From NCBI GenBank assembly GCA_009760885.1, contig CM019710.1:1192471-1256470 (forward strand): a stretch of DNA of 64,000 nucleotides. Reading direction: 5' to 3'. Within the stretch, counting starts at the first letter, position 1; each line of letters begins with the position of its first letter. Position numbers and translations under genes: made by a program. Origin of the DNA: Achatina immaculata (lineage: Eukaryota; Mollusca; Gastropoda; Stylommatophora; Achatinidae). The notes under the pieces are model-generated. The model saw only the letters and a program-made list of their open reading frames with translations, did no database searches and was not told the DNA's origin. Shown in pieces: positions 29,086 to 39,827 of the stretch.

Positions 29086-30237
29086 CCACGTTCTTAAATC
29101 ATCAATATCAGCTCCTGTATGCGACTTACATGAACTACAAACATTCCTGGACAGCAGATGTACTGATTTTAAACAGTTACACATTCCATTCTTAACAATC
29201 AGTGAAGTTCACAGTTATCTCTTAACCTTAAAAAACAACAATACAACTGGGCTTGATGATATTAGTAATAAGATCTTACGTTATGCTGCACCTGTCATTT
29301 CACATACACTAACATATATTTACAACCAGTGCATTGCAAAATGTTATTTTCCTGAGGCTTTTAAAACTGCTAAGGTGTATCCTCGCTTTAAATCTGGCTC
29401 ATCTAACAATCTTACCAACTATAGACCAATATCCATATTATCGTCATTATCAAAACCACTCGAAAACACATACACAAAATAACTCTACGACACATGCGAG
29501 AGAACAATTTACTCATAGACAGTCAGTCAGGCTTTAGACCCAATCATTCCTGCCACACAGCTCTTACCAAAATGACAGAAAACTGGTTAGTAAACATAAA
29601 TGACGACAGACTATGTGGTGCCATTTTTGTCGACTTTAAAAAGGCATTTGATATGATTGACCACGATATTCTTGTAAGAAAAATAAAGACTTATAGACTG
29701 CACCCTGACCTAATAAAATTAATTGCATCGTTTCTGTCAGACAGACAACAGGTAGTATTCTTCAACAATTCTCTATCAAATTCTGCTAAAGTTGACACTG
29801 GTGTTCCGCAAGGTTCTATTCTAGGCCCGTTGCTCTTTGCTATCTATATCAATGATCTTCCACTTCATCTTAAACACTCTTCTTGTGACCTTTTTGCCGA
29901 TGATTGCACAATCTACACCAGTGACTACGATTGTGTTAATCTAGAATCAACTCTTCAGGTCGAGTTATACAATTTAATTGGATGGAGCAAAAATAATGGC
30001 ATGATTATAAACACCGATAAAACAAAATCAATGCTCATAACAACAAGACAGAAACTACAAAACGCAACAAAAACAACACTTCGGCTCTGTACAGAAACAT
30101 CACAGATAGAAAACGTTAGCGAGCACAAAACACTAGGTCTATTATTGACCAACATCTGATAAAGGGCAGAATGTCAGACGGGCCTGCGTGCCCAATTCTT
30201 AACCCTTTTGAAATAAAGATCAATCAATCAATCAATC
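29086..30237 (+). mobile_element. LINE-B copy inside the 24-bp array
   Basis: A 5'-truncated LINE-B inserted in the array, flanked by a short ACCCTCT repeat, with a CAAT-repeat tail at 30220-30237. It ends with the 3' UTR block GGGCAGAATGTCAGACGG and CGTGCCCAATTCTTAACCC. Compared with 4412-8096 it has lost the ORF2 C-terminus: the RT frame stops at LLLTNI (30159) and the UTR follows about 10 bases later. Confidence 0.9.
29205..30159 (+). pseudogene. LINE-B ORF2 reverse transcriptase
   Basis: The frame opens near 29205 with SVHSYLLTLKNNNTTGLDDI, YFPEAFKTAKVYPRFKSG and NYRPISILSSLSKPLE. A one-base frameshift near 29462 leads to KHIHKITLRHMRENNLLIDS and SGFRPNHSCHTALTK. Motif A IFVDFKKAFDMIDHD, motif B GVPQGSILGPLLF and motif C LFADDCTIYTS are all intact, unlike the 4.4-kb copy. 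The thumb ends with SMLITTRQKLQNATKTTL. The frameshift and the missing C-terminus make it nonfunctional. Confidence 0.9.
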
Positions 30238-32445
30238 AAACCCTCTAGTGTGCTGACCACATCACCCTCTAGTGTGCTGACCATATCATCCTCTAGTGTG
30301 CTGACCACATCATCCTCTAGTGTGCTGACCACATCCCCTCTAGTGTGCTGACCATATCACCCTCTAGTGTGCTGACCATATCACCCTCTAGTGTGCTGCC
30401 CACATCATCCTCTAGTGTGCTGACCATATCACCCTCAAGTGTGCTGATCATATCACCCTCTAGTGTGCTGACCACATCATTCTCTATTGTGCTGACCATA
30501 TCATCCTTTATTGTGCTGACCATATCACCCTCTGGTGTGGTGACCATATCACCCTTTAGTGTGCTGAAAATATCACCCTCTGGTGTGCTGACCATATCAC
30601 CCTCTAGTGTGCTGACCACATCATCCTCTAGTGTGCTGACCACATCATCCTCTAGTGTGCTGACCACATCATCCTCTAGTGTGCTGACCATATCACCCTC
30701 TAGTGTGCTGACCACATCATCCTCTAGTGTGCTGACCACATCATCCTCTAGTGTGCTGACCACATCATCCTCTAGTGTCCTGACCATATCACCCTCTAGT
30801 GTGCATGACCATATCACCCTCTAGTGTGCTGACCATATCATCCTCTAGTGTCCTGACCTTATCACCCTCTAGTGTGCTGACCATATCACCCTCTAGTGTG
30901 CTGAAAATATCACCCTCTGGTGTGCTGACCATATCACCCTCTGGTGTGCTGACCACGTCATCCTCTAGTGTGCTGACCACATCATCCTCTAGTGTGCTGA
31001 CGACATCATCCTCTAGTGTGCTGACCACATCATCCTCTAGTGTCCTGACCATATCACCCTCTAGTGTGCTTGACCATATCACGCTCTAGTGTGCTGACCA
31101 TATCATCCTCTAGTGTCCTGACCATATCATCCTCTAGTGTGCTGACCATATCACCCTCTGGTGTGGTGACCATATCACCCTCTCGTGTGCTGACCACATC
31201 ATCCTCTAGAGTGCTGACCACATCATCCTCTAGTGTGCTGACCATATCACCCTCTAGTGTGCTGACCACATCATCCTTTAGTGTGCTGACCACATCATCC
31301 TCTAGTGTGCTGACCACAACATCCTCTAGTGTGCTGACCACATCATCCTCTAGTGTGCTGACTATATCACTCTCTAGTGTGCTGACCATATCACCCTCTA
31401 GTGTGCTGACCACATCATCCTCTAGTGTGCTGACCACATCACCCTCTAGTGTGCTGACCATATCACCCTCTAGTGTGCCGACCATATCACCCTCTAGTGT
31501 GCTGCCCACATCATCCTCTAGTGTGCTGCCCACATCACCCTCTAGTGTGCTGACCATATCACCCTCAAGTGTGCTGACCATATCACCCTCTAGTGTGCTG
31601 ACCACATCATCCTCTAGTGTGCTGACCACATCACCCTCTAGTGTGCTGACCATATCACCCTCAAGTGTGCTGACCATATCACCCTCTAGTGTGCTGACCA
31701 CATCATCCTCTAGTGTGCTGACCATATCACCCTCTAGTGTGCCGACCATATCACCCTCTAGTGTGCTGCCCACATCATCCTCTAGTGTGCTGACCACATC
31801 ATCCTCTAGTGTGCTGACCATATCACCCTCTAGTGTGCCGACCATATCACCCTCTAGTGTGCTGCCCACATCATCCTCTAGTGTGCTGCCCACATCATCC
31901 TCCTTTGTGCTGACCATATCACCCTCAAGTGTGCTGACCATATCACCCTCTAGTGTGCTGACCATATCACCGTCTAGTGTGCCGACCATATCACCCTCTA
32001 GTGTGCTGACCACATCATCTTCTAGTGTGCTGACCACATCATTCTCTATTGTGCTGACCATATCACCCTCTGGTGTGCTGACCACATCATCCTCCTTTGT
32101 GCTGACCATATCACCCTCTAGTGTGCTGACCATATCACCCTCTAGTGTGCTGACCACATCATTCTCTATTGTGCTGACCATATCACCCTCTAATGTGCTG
32201 ACCACAAGATCCTCTAGTGTGCTGACCACATCATTCTCTATTGTGCTGACCATATCATCCTCTATTGTGCTGACCACTTCATCCTCCTTTGTGCTGGCCA
32301 TATCACCCTCTAGTGTGCTGACCATATCATCCTCCTTTGTGCTGACCATATAACCTTCTAGTGTGCTGACCACATCATCCTCTAGTGTGTTGACCACATC
32401 ATCCTCTAGTGTGCTGACCACATCATCCTATAGTGTGCTGACAGA
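30238..32445. repeat. 24-bp minisatellite, right block (about 92 copies)
   Basis: Same 24-bp family as 28615-29085. Higher-order blocks (for example the stretches around 31440-31680 and 31720-31960) repeat multi-unit patterns such as CCGACC and CTGCCC variants, showing amplification of several units at once. Frames of about 430-455 codons are open on both strands over 31054-32421; they are by-products of the period. Confidence 0.97.
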
Positions 32446-32551
32446 TCAAGGAAGGTACATATTCCTATGTGCCTTTAATGCATCACAGGGTTACCTTTAC
32501 CTTATTCTGGTTACAGAAGCTGTTTATTTAATATTTGCTTATCTTGCTCAC

Positions 32552-32830
32552 ATTCTTAATGTTGAAGAAGGTTGGCTAGGAAGGAAGATTAAACAGAGAA
32601 AACTTAAATATTTTGGAAATATTAAACGTCATGATAATTTACAGAAGACAGTCTTGGAAAGGTACATAATGGGAAAAAGAAAGAGAGGAAGACCAAGGCG
32701 AAGATAACTGCAAGACATCGTCGATGATCTGCTAATTGACGCATCAGCAGCAGGGCATGTTGCTCACAACCGAGAGGTCTACAGGAGTGCTGTTAAGGAG
32801 GCAAAGTTCCGCAAGGGACTGACTGACTGT
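32552..32830 (+). mobile_element. LINE-C fragment (3' end)
   Basis: The frame reads LNVEEGWLGRKIKQRKLKYF, GNIKRHDNLQKTVLERYIMG and KRKRGRPRRR, then a stop where Trp is usual, LQDIVDDLLIDASAAGHVAH and NREVYRSAVKEAKFRKG. The tail is GACT repeats. It starts about 50 bases after the expanded SINE. Confidence 0.88.
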
Positions 32831-32997
32831 TCACATTATACGTTCAAAGAACTGTAGCATAAAAGTGTCAGCTTAAAAAGCTCTCATATGACACTAAATG
32901 GCAATAACCCTTCTCAGATTTCGGTGCGACACGATGAACAAAAATTCGATGTGTTGTTAAAGATTGTCTCCCTCTTCTAATCATTATCTTAGTCCTT

Positions 32998-33762
32998 AAG
33001 AAAAAGAAGGAGGAGGAGAGAAAGAAGGAGGAGGAGAGAAGAGGAAGAAAAAGAAGGAAGAAAAGGAGGAGAGGGAAAAGGGGGAGGAGGAGGAGGAGAG
33101 AAAGAAGGAGGAGGAGGAGAGAAAGAAGGAAGAGGAGAGAAAGAAGGAGGAGGAGGAGAGAAAGAAGGAAGAGGAGAGAAAGAAGGAGGAGGAGGAGAGA
33201 AAGAAGGAGGAGGGGAGAGAAAGAAGGAGGAGGAGGAGAGATGAGGAAGAAGAAGAATGAAGAAAAGGAAGAGAGAAAGAAGGAGGAGGAGAAGGATAGA
33301 AGAGGAAGAAAAAGAAGGAAGAAAAGGAGGAGAGAAAGAAGGATGAGGAGAGAAGAGGAAGAAGAAGAATGAAGAAAAAGAGAAAAGAAGGAAGGAGGGG
33401 GAGAAGAAGAGAAAGAAGAGGGAGGAGGAGGAGAGAAAGAAGGAAGAGGAGGAGGAGAGAAGAGGATGAAAAAGAAGGAAGAAAAGGAGGAGAGAAAGAA
33501 GGATGAGGAGGAGAGAAAGAAGGAGGATGAGGAGAAAAAGAAGGAGGAGGAGGAAGAGAGAAAGAAGGAGGAGAGAAAGAAGGAGGAGGAGAGAAAGAAG
33601 GAGGAGGAGAGAAAGAAGGAAGAGGAGAGAAAGAGAGGAGGAAGAGGGGAGAAAGAAAGAGGAGGAGAGAAGAGGAAGAAAAGAAGGAGAGAAAGAAGAA
33701 GGAGGAGGAGGAGAGAGAAAGAAGGAGGAGAAGAGGAAGAAGGAGGAGAGGAAGAAGAAGAG
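32998..33762 (+). repeat. polypurine tract (GA-rich, about 765 bp)
   Basis: Almost only A and G on the plus strand, built from GAAGGAGGAGGAGAGAAA-like units of irregular length (12-18 bp). Open frames of E/K/R on one strand and S/F/L on the other are compositional. Confidence 0.95.
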
Positions 33763-34087
33763 TATATAGAACTTTCAGTTAGCTGGCTATGTGTAACTTG
33801 GTTTGACACAGTTTTATTCTTCCTTTGTGAACTAAATTCTATTCAAAGACTCCTTTCTCAAGACGGAAAACTCTAGAAACATGATTCGCTCCCGGCAGTG
33901 GAGCAAGATATGTGCTTAAAATGCATCTGTTTTGTCGCGAGCAATAAAAGCCACCCTAACATACGTTTCTATAACTGTTCTTGAATTTCTATAGTTGTTT
34001 AATATTCTTTCTCCTGATCAGTGGTTGGTCCACGGGTCCCACAGCTTATCCTTATCTGCGTCATCTAGAGAGTTTGTGTTTACTTTA
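33763..34087. other. unassigned
   Basis: No coding pattern. GAAAACTCTAGAAACATGAT at 33867 resembles AAACTCCAGAAACATGATC at 36126, possibly a shared scrap of another repeat. Confidence 0.35.
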
Positions 34088-34422
34088 CAGACTTTGTTGA
34101 AAAGCGAGAGAAAAACTGAATCAATATGTTAGAACCTGCTCCAGCGAAATCTTTGTTTTCGTAACAGCTGCTCTACTGTCAGCAGAAGTGTACCCAGAAA
34201 GTCATACAGAGCACATGTTATAAGTTATCCTTTTACGTAAATATTTTTCCAAAGTCACACTAAGTTTTATCTCCTCAGTTTTTTCTTCTTCTGTTAGTTT
34301 AGACGCGTTTTCCTGAATAGAAAGTAGAGGGTTCTGTTGCTACCGTTTCTGTCTGACCATGCTGGCACCAGTGTATCATGATTTTAACTGCAATCTATAT
34401 AGACCATCAGAACACTTAAGGA
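34088..34422 (+). repeat. DR2 dispersed repeat, copy 1
   Basis: From CAGACTTTGTTGAAAAGCGA the sequence runs about 90 percent alike (by eye) with 39828-40163. The homology continues through the adjoining hAT-like MITE to the gap at 40296. No coding pattern seen; nature unknown. Confidence 0.8.
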
Positions 34423-34684
34423 CAGTGGCGTATCAATGAGAAGACAAGGTGGGTGAGTGCCCCGGCTCCACGTTAGTGGGAAGTTAGAGGGGTCCAAAGC
34501 CGGGGTATTGTTTTTTTTTTCTTCATTAGCTTTGCTATATTCTTTTTTTAACACCGTTATAAATAAGTTAGTTACATAAAGAAATAGAACGCAATTTTTG
34601 GTTCTTTGAAAGAGGTTGGGGGGGGGAGGAGTGGATAATTTATCTGTCTCTCTCCATGCATCGACATCCATCGGTACGCCACTG
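34423..34684. mobile_element. hAT-like MITE, 262 bp
   Basis: Left end CAGTGGCGTATCAATGAG and right end CATCGGTACGCCACTG are inverted (CAGTGGCGTA-C-ATG), the start typical of hAT elements. The flanking octamers CTTAAGGA and CTTTGGAA match only partly, so a target duplication is uncertain. The interior has T and G runs and no gene. A second copy starts at about 40168 and is cut by the gap. Confidence 0.7.
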
Positions 34685-34742
34685 CTTTGGAACCTTTCAT
34701 AATACACTTTGTCTATAGCCGTTGAAGTTTTTCCTTTTGCTT

Positions 34743-34920
34743 TAAAATCAGGGCACATTATAGAAAACTATAACAGATCTTACTTCAGATCAGGATGCAT
34801 TATAGAAAGCTACAACAAATCTTACTTAAAAATCAGGATGCACTATAGAAAACTACAACAAGTCTTACTTTAAAAACAGGGCATATTATAGAAAATTACA
34901 ACAAAGCTTACTTAAAGTTT
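34743..34920. repeat. about 43-bp tandem repeat, four copies
   Basis: ATCAGG-TGCA-TATAGAAA followed by CTACAACAAATCTTACTT recurs with 42-46 bp spacing. Confidence 0.88.
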
Positions 34921-35274
34921 GAAAACATTTTGTTTAATCTTTCTCTGTCACAGAACATTAGAAAATAAATATCAAAACCTTGCTATAACTCTCTTGTTAT
35001 ATGTACATGAAGACCAGTTAGGGACCAGAATGTAAGCAACAGACATGCTTCATCTTAAGAATGTTTTCAGTACTTCTGATGGACACCATAACAAACTTAG
35101 GAATTTCTGACAAATGCAAATAATTTATTTTCTAAATAAAAAGCTACATATATCAGGTAGTCAAGAAACAAAGAAGAAACATGGAAAATTGGTAGACAAC
35201 AGACACTAGAGATATTTGAAAAGAAAATAAACAACATTCAGTATAAAAATAATTTTAAAAACCAGGCAATCAAT
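34921..35274. other. unassigned A/T-rich stretch
   Basis: No gene or repeat recognised before the 35-bp array. Confidence 0.35.
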
Positions 35275-35860
35275 ATTCACCACAGTAATATAAGAAGATG
35301 GTAGGAAACATTCACACAGCAATGTAAGAAGATGGTAGGCAACATTCACTACTGTAATATAAGAAGATGGTAGGCAACATTCACTACTGTAATATAAGAA
35401 GATGGTAGGCAACATTCACTACTGTAATATAAGAAGATGGTAGGCAACATTCACTACTGTAATATAAGAAGATGGTAGGCAACATTCACTACTGTAATAT
35501 AAGAAGATGGTAGGCAACATTCACTACTGTAAAATAAGAAGATGGTAGGCAACATTCACCACTGTAATATAAGAAGATGGTAGGCAACATTCACTACTGT
35601 AATATAAGAAGATGGTAGGCAACATTCACTATAATAATATAAGAAGACGGTAGGCAACATTCACTACTGTAATATAAGAAGATGGTAGGCAACATTCACT
35701 ATTGTAATATAAGAAGATGGTAAGCAACATTCACTAAAGTAATTTAAGACGATGATAGGCAACATTCACTAAAGTAATATAAGAAAATGGCAGATAACGT
35801 CCACTAACGATGATGGTTGGCAACATTCACTAGATAATTATAAAAAAGAAAAGACAAACA
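35275..35860. repeat. 35-bp minisatellite, about 16 copies
   Basis: GTAGGCAACATTCACTACTG + TAATATAAGAAGATG every 35 bp. Central copies (35330-35600) are nearly identical; the right end decays. Confidence 0.96.
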
Positions 35861-36394
35861 AAATTCACTACAGAGAAATTTATGAATAAAAAGCGACTTT
35901 TACAAAAATTGATTCGCTTTTATTATTAGATTCAATATATCTACGGGATAAAATGGAAACAAAATTGTGCTGAATATTAGTAAATAAATGGATATAATCA
36001 ATATGAAGCTCTTTAACCACCAAAGTAATATACAGCAATGTACAATTTGGCGAAGAGGATAAAGTGATAGACCCATCTCATAGCACGAATTCGAGGCTAA
36101 AAAAAAAAAATCTAGTCTGTACGTAAAAACTCCAGAAACATGATCTCTTGACGGCAGACATCAGTCAACGCAGAGAAGTTCCGTGCTGAAAACCATACCG
36201 GCGTATAATAATAATAATAATAATAATCAATTATAGCAATATCCAAGGCTACAGTAAATGTGAGCAACAAATTACAAACATGCTTTACATGCAGCCCTTA
36301 CGTATAACAAACAACATTTACATACAACAGTCAGTATTTATGTGCAACAGAGCGGTAGATTTAGGACAGAATTCCAGCTAATGCCTTGCTCTGA
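35861..36394. other. unassigned, with (AAT)n at 36207-36228
   Basis: A/T-rich. A poly-A at 36100 and an AAT run of about seven units. No coding pattern. Confidence 0.5.
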
Positions 36395-37225
36395 GCCAAG
36401 AAAGACTGTTTTGATGAAGGGCCAGGAAGACTACTCTGTTTTGAGGAAGGGCCAAGAAGACGACCTAGTTTTGAGGAAGGGCACGGAAGACTACTCTGTT
36501 TTGAGAAAGGGCACAGAAGACTACTTTGTTTTGATGAAGGACACGGAAGACTACTCTTTTTTTGAGAAAGGGCACAGAAGACTACTCTGTTTTGATGAAG
36601 GACACCGAAGACTACTCTGTTTTGAGGAAGCGCCAGGAAGACTACTCAATTTTGAGGAAGGGCACGGAAGACTACTCAGTTTTGAGGAAGGGCACGGAAG
36701 ACTACTCAGTTTTTTAGGAAGAGCACGGAAGACTACTCAATTTTGAGGAAGGGCACGGAAGACTACTCAGTTTTGAGGAAGGGCACTGAAGACTACTCTG
36801 TTTTAGAGAAGGGCTTCGAAGACTACTCTGCTTTGAGGAAGGGCTCTACAGACTACTTTGCTTTGAGGAAGGGCCCTGCAGACTACTCTGTTTTGAGAAC
36901 TGCCCGGAAAACTACTCTGTTTTGAGGAAGGGCACGGAAGACTACTCTGTTTTGAGAAAGGGCACGGAAGACTACTCTGTTTTGATGAAGGGCACGGAAG
37001 ACTACTATGTTTTGAGGAAGGGCACGGAAGAATACTCTGTTTTGATGAAGGGCACGGAAGACTACTATGTTTTGAGGAAGGGCACGGAAGACTACTCTGT
37101 TTTGAGGAAGGGCACGGAAGACTACTCTGTTTTGATGAAGGGCACGGAAGACTACTCTGTTTTGATGAAGGGCACGGAAGACTACTCTGTTTTGATGAAG
37201 AGCACGGAAGACTACTCTATTTCTA
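36395..37225. repeat. 30-bp minisatellite, about 27 copies
   Basis: TTTGAGGAAGGGCACGGAAG + ACTACTCTGT every 30 bp. The plus frame reads RKGTEDYSVL decamers and the minus frame QNRVVFRALP decamers. Changes between units (GAGG/GATG/GAGA, GCACGG/GCCAGG) alter residues freely, and 1-bp indels break the frame at 36555, 36712 and 36740, so coding use is not supported. Confidence 0.96.
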
Positions 37226-37372
37226 GGATAGGCCCGGTGGACTTTTGGCGGGCCCGCAGTGAGTGAAAGCAAAATTGTAATCAATGTGGTAAACCTGGGA
37301 GAAAAGGCGGGGGGGGGGGGTTGAGGGAATAGTTTTGTACCAGCTTCCACGACTACTCTCAGAGATCCTGGA

Positions 37373-37515
37373 AACAGACAGCACTTAAGTACATCAGACA
37401 GCACTTAAATACATCAGACAGCACTTAAGTACATCAGACAGCACTTAAGTACATCAGACAGCACTTATGTTCATCAGGCAGCACTTATATACATCAGGCA
37501 GTACTTATATGCATT
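37373..37515. repeat. 20-bp tandem repeat, about 7 copies
   Basis: CAGACAGCACTTAAGTACAT every 20 bp, decaying to the right. Confidence 0.93.
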
Positions 37516-37623
37516 TACAACAATTCCATACATCAAACAACAATCATGTACATCAGACAACATTTACGTACGACCGAGAATATTTATATACAACAGAATT
37601 AAATAAGATCATTTTTCACACTG

Positions 37624-37832
37624 CAGACACCATCAGAGTCTATAGATTCCATCAGAGTCTACAGATACCATCAGAGTCTACAGATACCATCAGAGTCTAC
37701 AGATACCATCAGAGTCTATAGATACAATCAGAATCTACAGATATCATCAGAATCTATAGATACCATCAGAGTCTACAGATACCATCAGAGTCTACAGATA
37801 CCATCAGAGTCTATAGATACCATCAGAATCTA
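37624..37832. repeat. 19-bp tandem repeat, about 11 copies
   Basis: ACCATCAGAGTCTACAGAT every 19 bp. Confidence 0.95.
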
Positions 37833-37849
37833 TGTCCTGTAGAATTTAC

Positions 37850-38102
37850 ATGCTGTAGGGGCGTGACATGTTAGTGCCTTCACATATCTAGATCACTACA
37901 GCACTTCAGGCAGTGGTACCACGACCTGTTCTCGCTGCCTTTGTTTTTCTAGCAAGACCCAGGGACCCATTCTTTGAGGATGTGTTCACTCCTGTGCGGA
38001 TCAGTCCGAAAAAAATATCCACCGCCCACCAAGTGCGAAATCAAACCAGGGGCCATCTGATCGAGAGGCAAGTACACTGACCACTACACCACCGTGGGAA
38101 AC
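37850..38102 (-). mobile_element. tRNA-derived SINE, second family (SINE-2)
   Basis: On the minus strand the 5' end reads CACGGTGGTGTAGTGGTCAG and TGTACTTGCC (A-box region of a tRNA-like promoter), followed by GGTTTGATTTCGCAC (diverged B box). The body contains GGTCTTGCTAGAAAAAC and AGGCAGCGAGAACAGG. No clear target duplication. A similar head lies at 52297-52352. Confidence 0.75.
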
Positions 38103-38518
38103 AGATATCATCAACGGCAGATGATGTGAAATAATAATGTTTCATGAACGTCATCAAAACAGAGAAAAAGCTTTATACTCTCATCTCTTGTGGGGACAGA
38201 TACCTGGTCCATGCTCCCAGGTCCCCGCTGCTTGACTTCAGTTCGTGTGATACATATGTGATATATTACAGTACAGCTACGTTAAAAAATGATTTCCTTA
38301 CATCCATCTATAGTGTTCCTGTCATCATAATAGCATTCAGTGCCATCCAGAAAGTATGGTATACCGAGCTAATACTTTACGTCAAATGCATAACATTTTA
38401 ATCTTGGTTATTCATAATGTTCTTGTTTAGCTTCATATTTTTTTTCAATGGACCAGATTACCTGCTAGAGAAAAGTGTTAGTTATTGTTTCTACAGGTGA
38501 AATGATAATTATTTTTGT
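38103..38518. other. unassigned
   Basis: An 85-codon frame at 38144-38401 has no features I recognise. Confidence 0.35.
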
Positions 38519-38600
38519 AAGTGAATGAACGAATGAACTTTATTTTTCAAGGGTGAAGAATTGGGCATGTAGAACCATAAGACGTTCTGCCCTTCTTCAT
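38519..38600 (-). mobile_element. LINE-B 3' terminus only
   Basis: In reverse, GGGCAGAACGTCTTATGG, GCCCAATTCTTCACCCTTG and AAAAATAAAGTTCATTCGTT match the LINE-B 3' UTR and its CATT tail. An extremely 5'-truncated insertion of about 80 bp. Confidence 0.8.
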
Positions 38601-38696
38601 TCAATTTTCACTGCTTCGCAGACATTCAGTTTAGTACAAACAGAAACAATTTTTTTTAATTAGAAAGAAAATTGTAATGTGAAGAAATTGATACTT

Positions 38697-38950
38697 TCAA
38701 CCTTTTATTCACCCATTCAACTTCTAATCCTAAAATTCAACCTCCAATCCACACATTGAACTTCTAATCCACCCATTCAACCTCTAACCACACATTCAAC
38801 CTCTAACCACACATTCAACCTCTAACCACACATTCAACCTCTATTCCACACATTCAACCTCTAATCCACACATTCAACCTTTTATCCACACATTGAACAT
38901 CTAATCCACACAATCATCCTCAAATCCACACATTCAACTTCTAATCCATA
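38697..38950. repeat. 19-20-bp tandem repeat, about 13 copies
   Basis: CACATTCAACCTCTAATCCA-type units, alternately 19 and 20 bp, with decaying ends. Confidence 0.92.
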
Positions 38951-38984
38951 CGGATTTATTGAAAAGAATTTGCTGAAATCTATT

Positions 38985-39280
38985 CATTCACTCATTTGCA
39001 TGTCCATTGCGGAATTTTGCCTTCCTAACAGATCTCCTGTAGGCCTCTCGGTTGTGAGCAAGATGCCCTGCTGCTGATGCATCCATTAGCAGATCATCAA
39101 CGATGCCTTGCAGCCATCTTCGCCTTGGTCTTCCTCTCTTTCTTTTTCCAAATTTTACCATTCCAATATGGTCTTCTCTAAATTATCATGATGTTTAATG
39201 TGTCCAAAATATTTTAGTTTTCTCTCTTTAAGCCTCTTTACTAGCCAGCCTTCTTCAATATTAAGTTATTGTAATATGGA
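38985..39280 (-). mobile_element. LINE-C 3' end fragment
   Basis: The reverse strand carries the LINE-C end: KRGRPRRRWLQGIVDDL-like and AGHLAHNREAYR in broken frames, with CATT-type tail sequence at 38978-38994. Truncated at about 39280. Confidence 0.82.
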
Positions 39281-39827
39281 TATCTATTTTACTGTTTGAG
39301 TTTCTTGGTATATTTCCAGAAGATAGTTTACTATTGCTTTTCTTCCGGGCAGTGACTGTACTAGTCAGTGACCATAGCCATTGTCCCTGCATTGAGATCA
39401 TCTGCCTACCATCATAGAATGGTGACCATAACCAACATTATCTGTCGGCTGCTCTCCAATTCCATCCACCACCTGCTCTCACGGCTTCACATCACCCTGA
39501 TCTGGGGGGGGGGGGGCTATACGGGTACTCCACTTTGCTCAAGGGTGTCCCGTAGACAGACGGAGGTAAGGAGGCGTCTTACTTGTCCTTTGATAGGGAA
39601 CACCCCTACCCCGGTAACCTATTATTATGAAATCTGTTGTGAGAAAATAATGGGCACTAACTTAAGTTCCGACAAGTGGTCCAAACAATAAATCTGTAGT
39701 TTTTTCCCCTCGATCATAAATTTCATTCCATTAGCTGCTTATAAAATTTCACGTCTTTTATTATTTTATTTTGTCTTACTTTTACCGTAGCAGCTGTCTC
39801 TAAAAATCAACGCTTGAAACGCTTTAC
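39281..39827. other. unassigned, with G11 run at 39505
   Basis: The 107-codon frame at 39368 spans a homopolymer and has no family resemblance. Nothing else recognised. Confidence 0.35.

Larger units (their letters stand above)
28540..32504 (+). mobile_element. SINE-1 copy with internally expanded 24-bp array
   Basis: The left edge (28540-28614: CAGCTCTAGACGTGGGTACC, then GGCCAGGCGTGATACTGATC) matches the body of SINE-1 in plus orientation. The right edge (32446-32504: GACAGATCAAGGAAGGTACA to TTACCTTTACC) matches the SINE-1 3' end and tail, with a small deletion. Between them the single SINE-1 segment CATATCACCCTCTAGTGTGC + TGAC has become a long tandem array. The tRNA head is missing. LINE-B (29086-30237) is inserted in the array. 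Confidence 0.9.

Noticed and set aside
31054..32421. 455-codon minus-strand frame and 429-codon plus-strand frame
   Set aside because: Both come from a 24-bp array (eight codons). They are open on both strands and built of one repeated octamer; the array derives from a noncoding SINE segment.
32868..33809. 313-codon Ser/Leu/Phe-rich frame and Glu/Lys-rich frames on the other strand
   Set aside because: Composition of a polypurine tract; no start context or unique sequence.
35275..35860. Possible CRISPR-like array (35-bp period)
   Set aside because: The whole 35-bp unit is conserved and no variable spacer is present.
39368..39691. 107-codon plus frame
   Set aside because: Crosses an 11-G homopolymer, no similarity recognised, average length for chance.
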